DNA of 64,000 nt, from positions 124,001-188,000 of the forward strand of contig SVEQ01000003.1 of NCBI GenBank assembly GCA_015057325.1, written 5' to 3'. The stretch comes from Lachnospiraceae bacterium. GTDB lineage: Bacteria > Bacillota > Clostridia > Lachnospirales > Lachnospiraceae. The notes beneath the pieces were generated by a model. That model worked only from the letters and a program-made list of their open reading frames with translations, had not been told where the DNA came from and did not search any database. This document shows positions 16,632 to 22,739 of the stretch, in pieces; within the stretch, counting starts at the first letter, position 1; each line of letters opens with the position of its first letter. Made by a program: the position numbers and the translations under genes.

Positions 16632-16914
16632 ATAATGCATTCATTAATTGTCCAGTAATCATTAATTTTACAATAAACATTATTATTATGAGAATTAATA
16701 ATAATGTTAATAATTCGTAAAAGGTCCTTTTTGAATCTATTAGTTTTTTTTCTTCATTTATTTTCTTTTGTTCTTGAATATATATTTTTTCGTCAGGTGT
16801 CATTTTGTGATATTTTATTGCTTTATATATTTTGTATGCAGCAAAACTGATAATAATTATTATTGGTGTATATACAATTAAATATCCTATTATCATTCTT
16901 GTTAAGTCATTCAT
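16630..16914 (-). CDS. small membrane protein cotranscribed with the phage repressor
   Basis: The 94-residue product has a hydrophobic segment at about 7-27 and a second at about 69-89, separated by a charged stretch (TPDEKIYIQEQKKINEEKK). The gene overlaps the end of the repressor gene by eight bases and is the only other gene on this strand in the prophage. Genes placed with the repressor are usually expressed in the lysogen, so a role in immunity or superinfection exclusion is possible. I recognise no family. Confidence 0.65.
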   Translation of the reverse strand: MNDLTRMIIGYLIVYTPIIIIISFAAYKIYKAIKYHKMTPDEKIYIQEQKKINEEKKLIDSKRTFYELLTLLLILIIIMFIVKLMITGQLMNAL

Positions 16915-17116
16915 TTATTTTATCCTTTGTAAATGTCAAAATGTCTGCTGGTTCAATATCTAAAATATTACATAGTTTATCTAATGTATTTATTGTTATA
17001 CTTTGATTTTTTGTAAGTTGGTCAACTGTATTTGCATTAAATCCGTTTTTTCTTAACCACGCTTTATTTAATCCTTTATTTTCTAAAACTATAAATAGTT
17101 TTTCATATGTTATCAT
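16907..17116 (-). CDS. Cro/C1-type helix-turn-helix repressor
   Basis: From the ATG at 17116, which follows AAAAAGGGGG by five bases, the protein has 69 residues: MITYEKLFIVLENKGLNKAW and so on. It shows a single five-helix XRE domain with NTVDQLTKNQSITINTLDKL as the turn and recognition region and IEPADILTF at the end, as in small phage repressors (PF13443-like). An upstream in-frame start at 17143 has no ribosome site. Two matching palindromes at 17153-17170 and 17190-17207 directly upstream are its likely operators, so it should repress its own and the rightward phage promoters. Confidence 0.85.
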   Translation of the reverse strand: MITYEKLFIVLENKGLNKAWLRKNGFNANTVDQLTKNQSITINTLDKLCNILDIEPADILTFTKDKINE

Positions 17117-17152
17117 TTTATCCCCCTTTTTGTCAATATGCACAAATATGAA

Positions 17153-17170
17153 TGTCTAATTTTTTAGACA
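17153..17170. promoter_or_regulatory. putative repressor operator 1
   Basis: TGTCTA-ATTTTT-TAGACA is an 18 bp palindrome, extendable to 22 bp, 37 bp upstream of the repressor ATG. The same half-sites and spacing occur in the second copy 37 bp away, as expected for binding by a dimeric C1-type repressor. Confidence 0.65.
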
Positions 17171-17189
17171 TTTGTTTATTTTTACGTCT

Positions 17190-17207
17190 TGTCTATTTTT
17201 TTAGACA
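17190..17207. promoter_or_regulatory. putative repressor operator 2
   Basis: TGTCTA-TTTTTT-TAGACA repeats the half-sites and six-base spacer of operator 1. It lies in the 284 bp non-coding region between the repressor and the rightward structural genes, placed to control both. Confidence 0.65.
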
Positions 17208-17282
17208 GTATTAAAATAATTATGTAATTGATTTTTCATATTATATCACAATAAATATTGTTTGTAATTAATTTATATTTTG

Positions 17283-17302
17283 TGAGTACCCTTCGGGGTA
17301 CT
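17283..17302. other. GC-rich hairpin in the phage intergenic region
   Basis: GAGTACCC and GGGTACTC (17283-17290 and 17295-17302) form a perfect 8 bp stem closed by a TTCG tetraloop. It stands out in very AT-rich DNA and has no T run after it, so it is not a normal terminator. It may be a strand origin, packaging signal or mRNA 5' structure of the structural operon. The rest of 17117-17400 holds the operators and no gene. Confidence 0.5.
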
Positions 17303-17400
17303 CCCCCTCTGATATATTCGCTTTTGCGTTTATATACATATATGCATATACCGAATGTGTAGCGGTCATTACACAAATATTATGAAAGTAGGTATTTAAT

Positions 17401-17667
17401 ATGAGTTATTTAGTTGTTGGTATTGAGAATCGTACATCTAAAAAGGGCGATAATTATCATCTTTTGCATGTTAGTCAACCTTTTACTGATGTTCGTTATG
17501 GTGTTGGTTCAAAAACATCAGTCGAGTATATTTCTAATAAATATTTTCCGGCTGGTCTTGGTGTTGGTGATACTGTCGAGTTTTCTTACGGAAAATCTTT
17601 CGACGGAAAAGCATATGTAAATGGTGTCACAATCTCGGAAGACGTTCCGACTATTCCAAAAAAATAA
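17401..17667 (+). CDS. phage single-stranded DNA-binding protein (pV-like)
   Basis: This 88-residue protein is predicted to be all beta, with patches typical of OB-type ssDNA-binding proteins (YLVVGIENRTSKKGDNYHLL, then VGDTVEFSYGKSFDGKAYVNG). Its size and place immediately before the coat gene match the gene V protein of filamentous phages, which coats new single strands and blocks conversion to double-stranded form. The call rests on position, size and strand pattern, not on a signature motif. Confidence 0.7.
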   Translation: MSYLVVGIENRTSKKGDNYHLLHVSQPFTDVRYGVGSKTSVEYISNKYFPAGLGVGDTVEFSYGKSFDGKAYVNGVTISEDVPTIPKK

Positions 17668-17694
17668 TTATGAAAGGTTAAAAGGGTGGTCATT

Positions 17695-17871
17695 ATGTTT
17701 TTAACAGAAGGTGCTTTGAGTGTTGATACTGCTCTCACAACTGCTACATCGTTGTTTAACTGGGTTGTATCTTCAATTACTAGCAATCCGATTCTTACGG
17801 CTGCTTTTGTTGTATCGGCTCTTATTCCAGCTGGTATTGCAATTTTCCGTCATCTTAAGAATGCGGTTTAA
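17695..17871 (+). CDS. major coat protein (pVIII-like)
   Basis: The 58-residue product starts MFLTEGALSVDTALTTATSL and has a short acidic and polar N-terminus, a long hydrophobic helix (about 31-51, ILTAAFVVSALIPAGIAIF) and a basic end (RHLKNAV). This is the layout of filamentous phage coat proteins, whose basic tail faces the DNA. There is no separate cleavable signal peptide. The ATG at 17695 follows AAAGGGTGG; a GTG nine bases upstream is less likely. A strong terminator directly after the gene should keep its expression above that of the next genes. Confidence 0.82.
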   Translation: MFLTEGALSVDTALTTATSLFNWVVSSITSNPILTAAFVVSALIPAGIAIFRHLKNAV

Positions 17872-17885
17872 TTTGTTTCATGTTG

Positions 17886-17923
17886 GGGGGCATGGGTTTG
17901 TTTTATGCCCATGCTCCCTTTTT
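17886..17923 (+). terminator. terminator between coat and adsorption genes
   Basis: GGGGGCATGGG at 17886-17896 pairs with CCCATGCTCCC at 17908-17918 (one G-U pair), followed by five T. It lies between the coat gene and the adsorption gene, the same place as the partial terminator between genes VIII and III of Ff phages, which sets coat protein levels. Confidence 0.85.
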
Positions 17924-17941
17924 GTATTTGTGAGGTGTTGT

Positions 17942-19213
17942 ATGAAAAATAGATTTTATCTTTTATTTTTTATAATTTTATTTTTTCCGGTAATTCATGC
18001 TAATGCTGGCGGTGGTGCTGGATCTTCTTTTGATGTTGATTCGGATTCTAATGGTCCTCTTATTGTTGTTGATGATTATGAGACTAATGATAAGGAGCAG
18101 ATTACTTCAGGTGTTTATGCTTATTATGAGGGCGATACTGCTAAATATTTGTATTTGTCTTGTTCTTCGGGATTGTATATTGAGAAAAGGGGGAATGGTT
18201 TAATTCTTCATTCTTTTCCGTCTGCTTCTTGTTCTTGTCATTATGTAAGTACTTATTCCAATGGGTCTTCATCTTCTTCTGATTCTGATTTTGGTAGTAG
18301 TGTTTCTTCTGGCCTTCCGTGTACTTATCGTGACGGATATAATGATTATAATGATTATTCAACAAATTTACCTATTTTTGATTCGTCTGATTCTGATTAT
18401 ACTTCTAAAATAGAATCTTATAGAGTTAATGGCGATAAATCGGGTGCTGTTAATTCTTCTAAGTATAATAAGATAGATGATTATGATTCTTCAATCCCTA
18501 TCCCTCATAATTTTAAAGTTATAAAGGGTGTTAAGCAAACTATTGCCGGAGTAGAAAATAATTTTATTGAACATTTTAATCGTGAGATTGTTCTATCTTG
18601 GGATCAGGAAGATATTACGGACAATATGCAATATATTATTGAAGCAAACGTTTGTTATAAATATAACACTGTTTCGGAAGGTTTTAAAAATTATACGGGT
18701 ACTTATCAGGAAGTAGCTTCTTCTTCTTATGGTTCTTCGAAAAGTATGTCTGTTTCTCTTGGTACCGATACTATGAATAATCTTTTACATCCTGAAGCCG
18801 GACGTATTTTGACTAAAACGTATTTTCGTATAAGAAATAAAGTTGGTCAAAAAACTTCTAACTGGGTTACTATCTGTGTTGATTATGTTAATGAAACTGC
18901 TACGGCTTCAGAGGAATCTTTTGATGATTCTACTATTGATGTTGATTCGGATGAGTATAATGATTCGGATGTTAATAAAGATTCTGATTCGAGCAATGGT
19001 GGTAATGGTACTAATGGTCGAAGTGTTAATATTAACGGCATTATGTCTTATATTCGTGATGGCTTCGGTTTACTTGGTAACGGTGGCATTATTGCACTTA
19101 TGAGTCGAACCTTTCTTTATCTTCCAAATAGTATTTGGACTTTATTAAAGTTCTTTGTTGCAATGATGATTTCCGTTGCAATGATTAAGCTAGTAAAGGA
19201 TGTGGTTTTATAA
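17942..19213 (+). CDS. adsorption protein (pIII-like), secreted and C-terminally anchored
   Basis: From the ATG at 17942, 423 residues are encoded. A signal peptide (MKNRFYLLFFIILFF..., cleavage near HANA) is followed by Asp/Ser/Gly-rich linkers, a central beta-rich domain (about 190-315), another Asp/Ser-rich spacer with a Gly/Asn stretch, and a hydrophobic C-terminal segment (LLKFFVAMMISVAMIKL). This signal, receptor-binding domains, glycine/serine linkers and C-terminal anchor are the plan of pIII. It should bind the host receptor and cap the virion. The frame continues upstream to 17720 but that part overlaps the coat gene and the terminator. Confidence 0.8.
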   Translation: MKNRFYLLFFIILFFPVIHANAGGGAGSSFDVDSDSNGPLIVVDDYETNDKEQITSGVYAYYEGDTAKYLYLSCSSGLYIEKRGNGLILHSFPSASCSCHYVSTYSNGSSSSSDSDFGSSVSSGLPCTYRDGYNDYNDYSTNLPIFDSSDSDYTSKIESYRVNGDKSGAVNSSKYNKIDDYDSSIPIPHNFKVIKGVKQTIAGVENNFIEHFNREIVLSWDQEDITDNMQYIIEANVCYKYNTVSEGFKNYTGTYQEVASSSYGSSKSMSVSLGTDTMNNLLHPEAGRILTKTYFRIRNKVGQKTSNWVTICVDYVNETATASEESFDDSTIDVDSDEYNDSDVNKDSDSSNGGNGTNGRSVNINGIMSYIRDGFGLLGNGGIIALMSRTFLYLPNSIWTLLKFFVAMMISVAMIKLVKDVVL

Positions 19214-19366
19214 ATGGATGTTCTTTCTAAACTTTTTCAGGTGCTTGGTTATATCATAAATTATAATATGAATATTTTTGGCTATTCTATTTCTTTTATG
19301 AATATATTTGCATTTGTGATTATTGTTGGTGTTTCTGCTTTATTTATTCGTAATTTATTGAGTTAG
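19214..19366 (+). CDS. 50-residue phage membrane protein
   Basis: The ATG follows the adsorption gene stop without a gap. The product (MDVLSKLFQVLGYIINYNMN...) has an amphipathic N-terminus and one hydrophobic helix (IFAFVIIVGVSALFI) ending with a basic residue, RNLLS. By size and place it resembles minor virion proteins (pVI or pVII/pIX type), but no family match can be claimed. Confidence 0.65.
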   Translation: MDVLSKLFQVLGYIINYNMNIFGYSISFMNIFAFVIIVGVSALFIRNLLS

Positions 19367-19376
19367 GGGGTATTAC

Positions 19377-19508
19377 ATGAGTATTATAATTGTTTTTCTT
19401 GTTTGTTTTATCCTTTTTCTTATTTCTTTTACTGTGGATTGTATTGTTGACATATATTTTATGTGTCAGGATAGAAAATATTATGAGGAGTTGACTAAAG
19501 ATGATTGA
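19377..19508 (+). CDS. 43-residue phage membrane protein
   Basis: A TAGGGGG ribosome site lies seven bases before the ATG. The product, MSIIIVFLVCFILFLISFTV and a short charged tail ending YYEELTKDD, has a single N-terminal membrane helix. It overlaps the next gene by eight bases. It is probably a minor coat or assembly protein. Confidence 0.6.
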   Translation: MSIIIVFLVCFILFLISFTVDCIVDIYFMCQDRKYYEELTKDD

Positions 19509-19689
19509 TTTAACTAGTTTTAAGTATATTCTTGAGATTCCGGATGTAGTAACAAATGAGATGTGGTTTGAATTTGCAGTTCGTTGTTATAATCTCGGGC
19601 TTACTATGTCTTGGTTCTTTATTTTGCAATTTATTTATAATGTTATTTTTGTTAATTTTTCCAAACTTTATAAAAGGGGGTCTAATTAA
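19501..19689 (+). CDS. 62-residue phage membrane protein
   Basis: This protein starts MIDLTSFKYILEIPDVVTNE and has a hydrophobic helix at about 32-52 followed by a basic end (KLYKRGSN). Its start overlaps the preceding gene and its stop overlaps the next ATG by one base, so translation of this block is tightly coupled. It is a candidate minor structural or assembly protein; no family is recognised. Confidence 0.65.
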   Translation: MIDLTSFKYILEIPDVVTNEMWFEFAVRCYNLGLTMSWFFILQFIYNVIFVNFSKLYKRGSN

Positions 19690-19817
19690 TGGATGTTATT
19701 ACATGGTTAATGAATGAAGGTACTGTTTTGGATGGTACTGTAATTGCTAATATTGTTTTTTTGGCTATTATTATTGAGCTATTTGGTATTTGCTCATATT
19801 GGCTTCGTCGTTTTTAA
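19689..19817 (+). CDS. 42-residue phage membrane protein
   Basis: AAAAGGGGG precedes the ATG by eight bases. The product MDVITWLMNEGTVLDGTVIA... has one hydrophobic helix (NIVFLAIIIELFGICSYW) and ends LRRF. It is the fourth small membrane protein in the morphogenesis block, directly ahead of the assembly ATPase. Confidence 0.6.
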   Translation: MDVITWLMNEGTVLDGTVIANIVFLAIIIELFGICSYWLRRF

Positions 19818-19829
19818 GGGGGTTTTTAT

Positions 19830-20702
19830 ATGATCATTATTTATTTGTTTCTAGTTTTTTTGTGTGTTTTTTTTCCTTTAACAAGGTTTTTAATTTGTAA
19901 TCTTCCTGTTATTGTTTATGGTGCTATTAAGGATCTATTTATTTATATAAAATATAAGCGTTGGAATGAATGCAATGCTTATGGTCGTATTATTTCTTAT
20001 TGTGGTTTGTTCGGTCAGGGTAAAACTAAAGAATGTGTTCGTTTTATTGTCGGTCAATATAACCGTTATAATGGTAGAATGATTTTCGATTTTAATAAGA
20101 ATAAATGGGTTCAGCAGCAGATTGTTGTTTATAGTAATGTTGATTTGAATATTCCTTATGTTAAATTAACAAGTCTTCAGCAATTAGTTGATTGTCAATA
20201 TTCTGAAACTGGTACTGTTAATTTATTTTTGATTGATGAAGCTTCCGTTGTTTTCAATTCTAGAGAGTTTAAAACTAATTTTAGCACTCCGGCACTTAAT
20301 ACAATTTTGACTTCTCGTCACCATAAAATTGGAGTGTTCTTAACTTCTCAACGGTTTAATCATATGGATGCTTTACTTCGTCAGGTTACGTCTTATGTTT
20401 ATGAGTGTAAGTATTTTAAGCCTTTGCGTATTCAACAAATAAAAATATTTGATGCTTGGGAGGTTGAAAACTGTAGTAATCTGTTACTTATGAAACCTCT
20501 TAAGGTTTGTTATTCTTATTCTTCTGATAAGATATACAATAATTATGATACTAATGCTATGGTTGAGGATATTTCTAAAAAATGTGTTGATAATGGCTTT
20601 TATGATGATTCTATCGTATTAGGTCTTCAGGGTAATTCTTCTCAAGATAGTTCTCTAGTTTCTCATCCAAGAAGAAAATTAAAGAAACGTATTAATAAAT
20701 AG
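19830..20702 (+). CDS. Zot-type phage assembly ATPase (pI-like)
   Basis: The 290-residue protein has a Walker A motif GLFGQGKT (near residue 59) and a Walker B motif VNLFLIDEASVVF (near 131), followed by LTSRHHKIGVFLTSQRFNHMD, the pattern of Zot/pI proteins that drive filamentous phage assembly and extrusion. Its membrane segments are at the N-terminus (about 2-30); the usual pI protein has its membrane segment after the ATPase domain. The ATG follows AGGGGG by seven bases. No secretin is encoded nearby, as expected without an outer membrane. Confidence 0.87.
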   Translation: MIIIYLFLVFLCVFFPLTRFLICNLPVIVYGAIKDLFIYIKYKRWNECNAYGRIISYCGLFGQGKTKECVRFIVGQYNRYNGRMIFDFNKNKWVQQQIVVYSNVDLNIPYVKLTSLQQLVDCQYSETGTVNLFLIDEASVVFNSREFKTNFSTPALNTILTSRHHKIGVFLTSQRFNHMDALLRQVTSYVYECKYFKPLRIQQIKIFDAWEVENCSNLLLMKPLKVCYSYSSDKIYNNYDTNAMVEDISKKCVDNGFYDDSIVLGLQGNSSQDSSLVSHPRRKLKKRINK

Positions 20703-20710
20703 TAAATCAT

Positions 20711-20752
20711 GCATGGTATTGGACGTTCAGGCTTGCCACGTCCATACCATGC
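20711..20752. other. long hairpin between assembly genes and integrase
   Basis: Bases 20711-20725 pair with 20739-20752 (14 pairs with one bulged base) around a 13-base loop. It directly follows the assembly ATPase gene. An A-rich, not T-rich, stretch follows on this strand, so it could end the structural transcript only weakly; in the virion it would form a stable fold and might be the packaging signal. Confidence 0.5.
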
Positions 20753-20777
20753 AAAAAGAGAAAAAGGGGGTATTGTT

Positions 20778-21929
20778 ATGGCTCGTTCAAAAGGTCAAGG
20801 TTCTATTACACTTCGTAAAGATGGTTTGTATATGGGTCGAATAATGCGTAATGGCATTTCTAAAACTTTTTATAATAAAGATAAAAAGATTGTAGAACGT
20901 CAGCTTTTAGAGTTTTCTAAAATGTCACAATCTGATTTTGATAAGAAAAATCTTTCTGTAAAGTTTCAAAAGTATTTACATGATTATATTTATACTTATA
21001 AGTATGGTCATATTAAAGATACTTCTTTTGATAGATTAGATACTATTTATCGTGTTCATATTTTAGGTTCTTCAATTGGTGTATTACCTTTATGCGAATT
21101 GAGTGATGTTAATGTTCAGATATTTATTAATGGTAAATGTAATTCTAATTTATCTTATTCAACTGTAAAAAAAATATATGAATTGGTTCGTTCTGTTCTT
21201 TATTATGCTTATAAAAAGAATGATATTTCTATTGATATAGGCGGTATTATTAAAATGCCTTCTTCTGAACATTTTAAGCCTACTAAAGTTATTGAGATTT
21301 ATTCTGTTGAGGATATGGATAAGATTATTTCTTTTATTAGCAATCCAAATAATAAGAAAGATAGACGATTTTTAAGATATGCAGATTCTTTTTTAATTAT
21401 GTATTATACCGGATTGCGTGCCGGAGAATTGCTTTGTTTAAAATGGGATGATGTTGATTTTATTAATAGAGTTATTCATATTAATAAATCAGTTTCTATT
21501 GTTTGTGATCGTGAGCGTTCCGGCTCTGACGGAATGCATTATAACAATGTTGTTACTTCGCCTAAAACAGTAAAATCGATTCGTGATATTCCTATTTCTG
21601 ATAATTGTTATGCTGCTTTTCTTCGTTTGCTGGATTCATATGATTATTTTGTTTGTAAATGTGATTATGTTGTATGTTCTTGTAAGAAAGATTTTATTAG
21701 GTTGCGTTCTTTTGAAAAAAAATTCAAGCAGATATGTGAGCGTGTAGGAGTAGAATATAAAGGTATTCATGCTATTAGACACACTTTTGCTAGTCGTTTA
21801 ATTGATAACAATGTTTCGCCTAAAGTGGTTAGTGATTTACTTGGACATTCTAATGTGGTTTTTACTTTGAATAGATATGTTCATATAGATAATGATTCGA
21901 AAAAAGAAGCTGTAAATTATTTGTTGTAA
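20778..21929 (+). CDS. tyrosine-family site-specific integrase
   Basis: From the ATG at 20778, seven bases after AAAAAGGGGG, 383 residues are encoded. The N-terminal part has the AP2-like (SITLRKDGLYMGRIMRNG) and core-binding domains. The catalytic domain carries Arg in YYTGLRAGELLCLKWDDVD, the HxxR box in IHAIRHTFASR, a His in LLGHSN and the nucleophile Tyr in NRYVH. It should recombine the 22 bp core in ssrA with the phage circle. Filamentous phages often borrow host XerCD; carrying an own integrase is the other known strategy. A few Cys-rich residues (CKCDYVVCSC) interrupt the catalytic domain. Confidence 0.93.
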   Translation: MARSKGQGSITLRKDGLYMGRIMRNGISKTFYNKDKKIVERQLLEFSKMSQSDFDKKNLSVKFQKYLHDYIYTYKYGHIKDTSFDRLDTIYRVHILGSSIGVLPLCELSDVNVQIFINGKCNSNLSYSTVKKIYELVRSVLYYAYKKNDISIDIGGIIKMPSSEHFKPTKVIEIYSVEDMDKIISFISNPNNKKDRRFLRYADSFLIMYYTGLRAGELLCLKWDDVDFINRVIHINKSVSIVCDRERSGSDGMHYNNVVTSPKTVKSIRDIPISDNCYAAFLRLLDSYDYFVCKCDYVVCSCKKDFIRLRSFEKKFKQICERVGVEYKGIHAIRHTFASRLIDNNVSPKVVSDLLGHSNVVFTLNRYVHIDNDSKKEAVNYLL

Positions 21930-21969
21930 TTGTGTAATATGAGATATATTGAGAAAGTGAGGTGTATGA

Positions 21970-22227
21970 ATGAAAGTTCAATTGAGTATCAATGATAAGT
22001 TAATGGAACGTACAGACGGATATGCTAAAAAAAATTATATGAAACGTTCCAATTTGGTATCATTAGCATTAACGGAATATCTCAATGATCGTGAAACAAT
22101 GTTATTGGTTAAAAATCTTTCATTGGCTATTGGAAAAATCGCTGATAGTGGTAAGATTGACGCTGATACAATGGAAATAATTAAGGATTTTGAGAGATTT
22201 TCAAAATTGGTTATAAAAAAGAAGTAG
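21970..22227 (+). CDS. ribbon-helix-helix DNA-binding protein
   Basis: The 85-residue product begins MKVQLSINDKLMERTDGYAK, followed by MKRSNLVSLALTEYLN, the strand-helix-helix pattern of CopG/Arc-type regulators. It lies between the integrase and the right attachment site, the usual place for an excision or integration control gene. A GTGAGGTG site precedes the ATG. The function as recombination directionality factor or integrase regulator is inferred from place only. Confidence 0.8.
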   Translation: MKVQLSINDKLMERTDGYAKKNYMKRSNLVSLALTEYLNDRETMLLVKNLSLAIGKIADSGKIDADTMEIIKDFERFSKLVIKKK

Positions 22228-22245
22228 TAAATTATTTGTTGAATT

Positions 22246-22310
22246 GTGTAATATTTGTGTAGTAGTCTTTTTCTATACTTTGCAACTACACAAATTACAA
22301 CTACTACACA
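22246..22310. repeat. putative integrase arm-type repeats, right end
   Basis: The direct copies TGTGTAAT (22246-22253) and TGTGTAGT (22256-22263) are followed by inverted copies within 22285-22310 (ACTACACA twice). They match the TGTGTAGT repeats at the left end. Their closeness to the crossover site supports a role in integrase binding. Confidence 0.45.
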
Positions 22311-22332
22311 AAATGGAGCTGGCGGGAATCGA
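22311..22332. other. attachment site, right copy (attR) within ssrA
   Basis: These bases are identical to 14815-14836 and include the T arm 3' side, acceptor strand and discriminator of tmRNA. Integration keeps ssrA intact because the prophage end restores the same sequence. Confidence 0.88.
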
Positions 22333-22655
22333 ACCCGCGTCCGAAAACTCTTCCATCATGGCATCTCCCATTACAGTCGATTTATAAACATTCCCTCAAC
22401 CAATTGCCAACCGACAGGCTATCAGTCTTGGTAGCTTCATAATTCTTTTGATGTGTCAAAGCTTTCACACCAAAGTGCCCCGCTGTTTTGATGCCTTATC
22501 CCAAGCCACGAGCTAACTTAGGTAAGACAGCTGCCATTAGGCAGCGTACGCTAACTTATTGTCTGCGTTTATATTTAATTCCGAGTTTTTAGATGGTCCC
22601 GGACCATCAATGGCTTCCATGATTTCTAAATCCCCGTCGAAACCAGTACAACCCC
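22314..22655 (-). ncRNA. ssrA: transfer-messenger RNA (tmRNA)
   Basis: On the minus strand the gene starts near GGGGTTGTACTGGTTTCGAC, the conserved tmRNA 5' end, and closes with the T arm GGTTCGATTCC and acceptor CAGCTCC, which pairs with the 5' GGGGTTG. The tag frame runs from 22566 to a TAA at 22537-22539 and encodes ADNKLAYAA; with the first alanine brought by tmRNA itself the tag is AADNKLAYAA. tmRNA with SmpB frees stalled ribosomes and marks the protein for degradation. CCA is not encoded after the discriminator A. smpB and rnr are encoded just upstream, the usual set. Confidence 0.96.
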
Positions 22656-22699
22656 TTAGATTGACTGATTGGAAACTTTTGTTTCACTATATATATCGT

Positions 22700-22726
22700 A
22701 ACCACTTTACAATTTGTAAAGTGGTT
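22700..22726 (-). terminator. hairpin after the 134-residue membrane protein gene
   Basis: AACCACTTTAC pairs with GTAAAGTGGTT around an AATTT loop, 14 bases beyond the stop of the gene at 22740. There is no T run on the minus side. It may end the upstream transcript or protect it, leaving ssrA with its own promoter. Confidence 0.5.
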
Positions 22727-22739
22727 GATATCAAAACAA

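Larger units (their letters stand above)
14815..22332 (+). mobile_element. inovirus-type (filamentous phage) prophage in ssrA
   Basis: A 22 bp direct repeat at 14815-14836 and 22311-22332 bounds about 7.5 kb. The right copy is the 3' end of the tmRNA gene; the left is followed by unrelated sequence. Inside are, in order, a Cys-rich small protein, an HUH Rep, a repressor unit on the opposite strand, an ssDNA-binding protein, a major coat protein, an adsorption protein, four tiny membrane proteins, a Zot-type ATPase, a tyrosine integrase and a ribbon-helix-helix protein. Size, order and content match filamentous phages. The element is AT-rich with T strongly favoured on the coding strand, as expected for an ssDNA genome. 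No outer-membrane secretin is encoded, consistent with a single-membrane host. No gene looks broken. Confidence 0.92.

Noticed and set aside
17720-17941. Upstream extension of the adsorption protein frame
   Set aside because: It overlaps the coat gene and the terminator; the ATG at 17942 starts a clean signal peptide.
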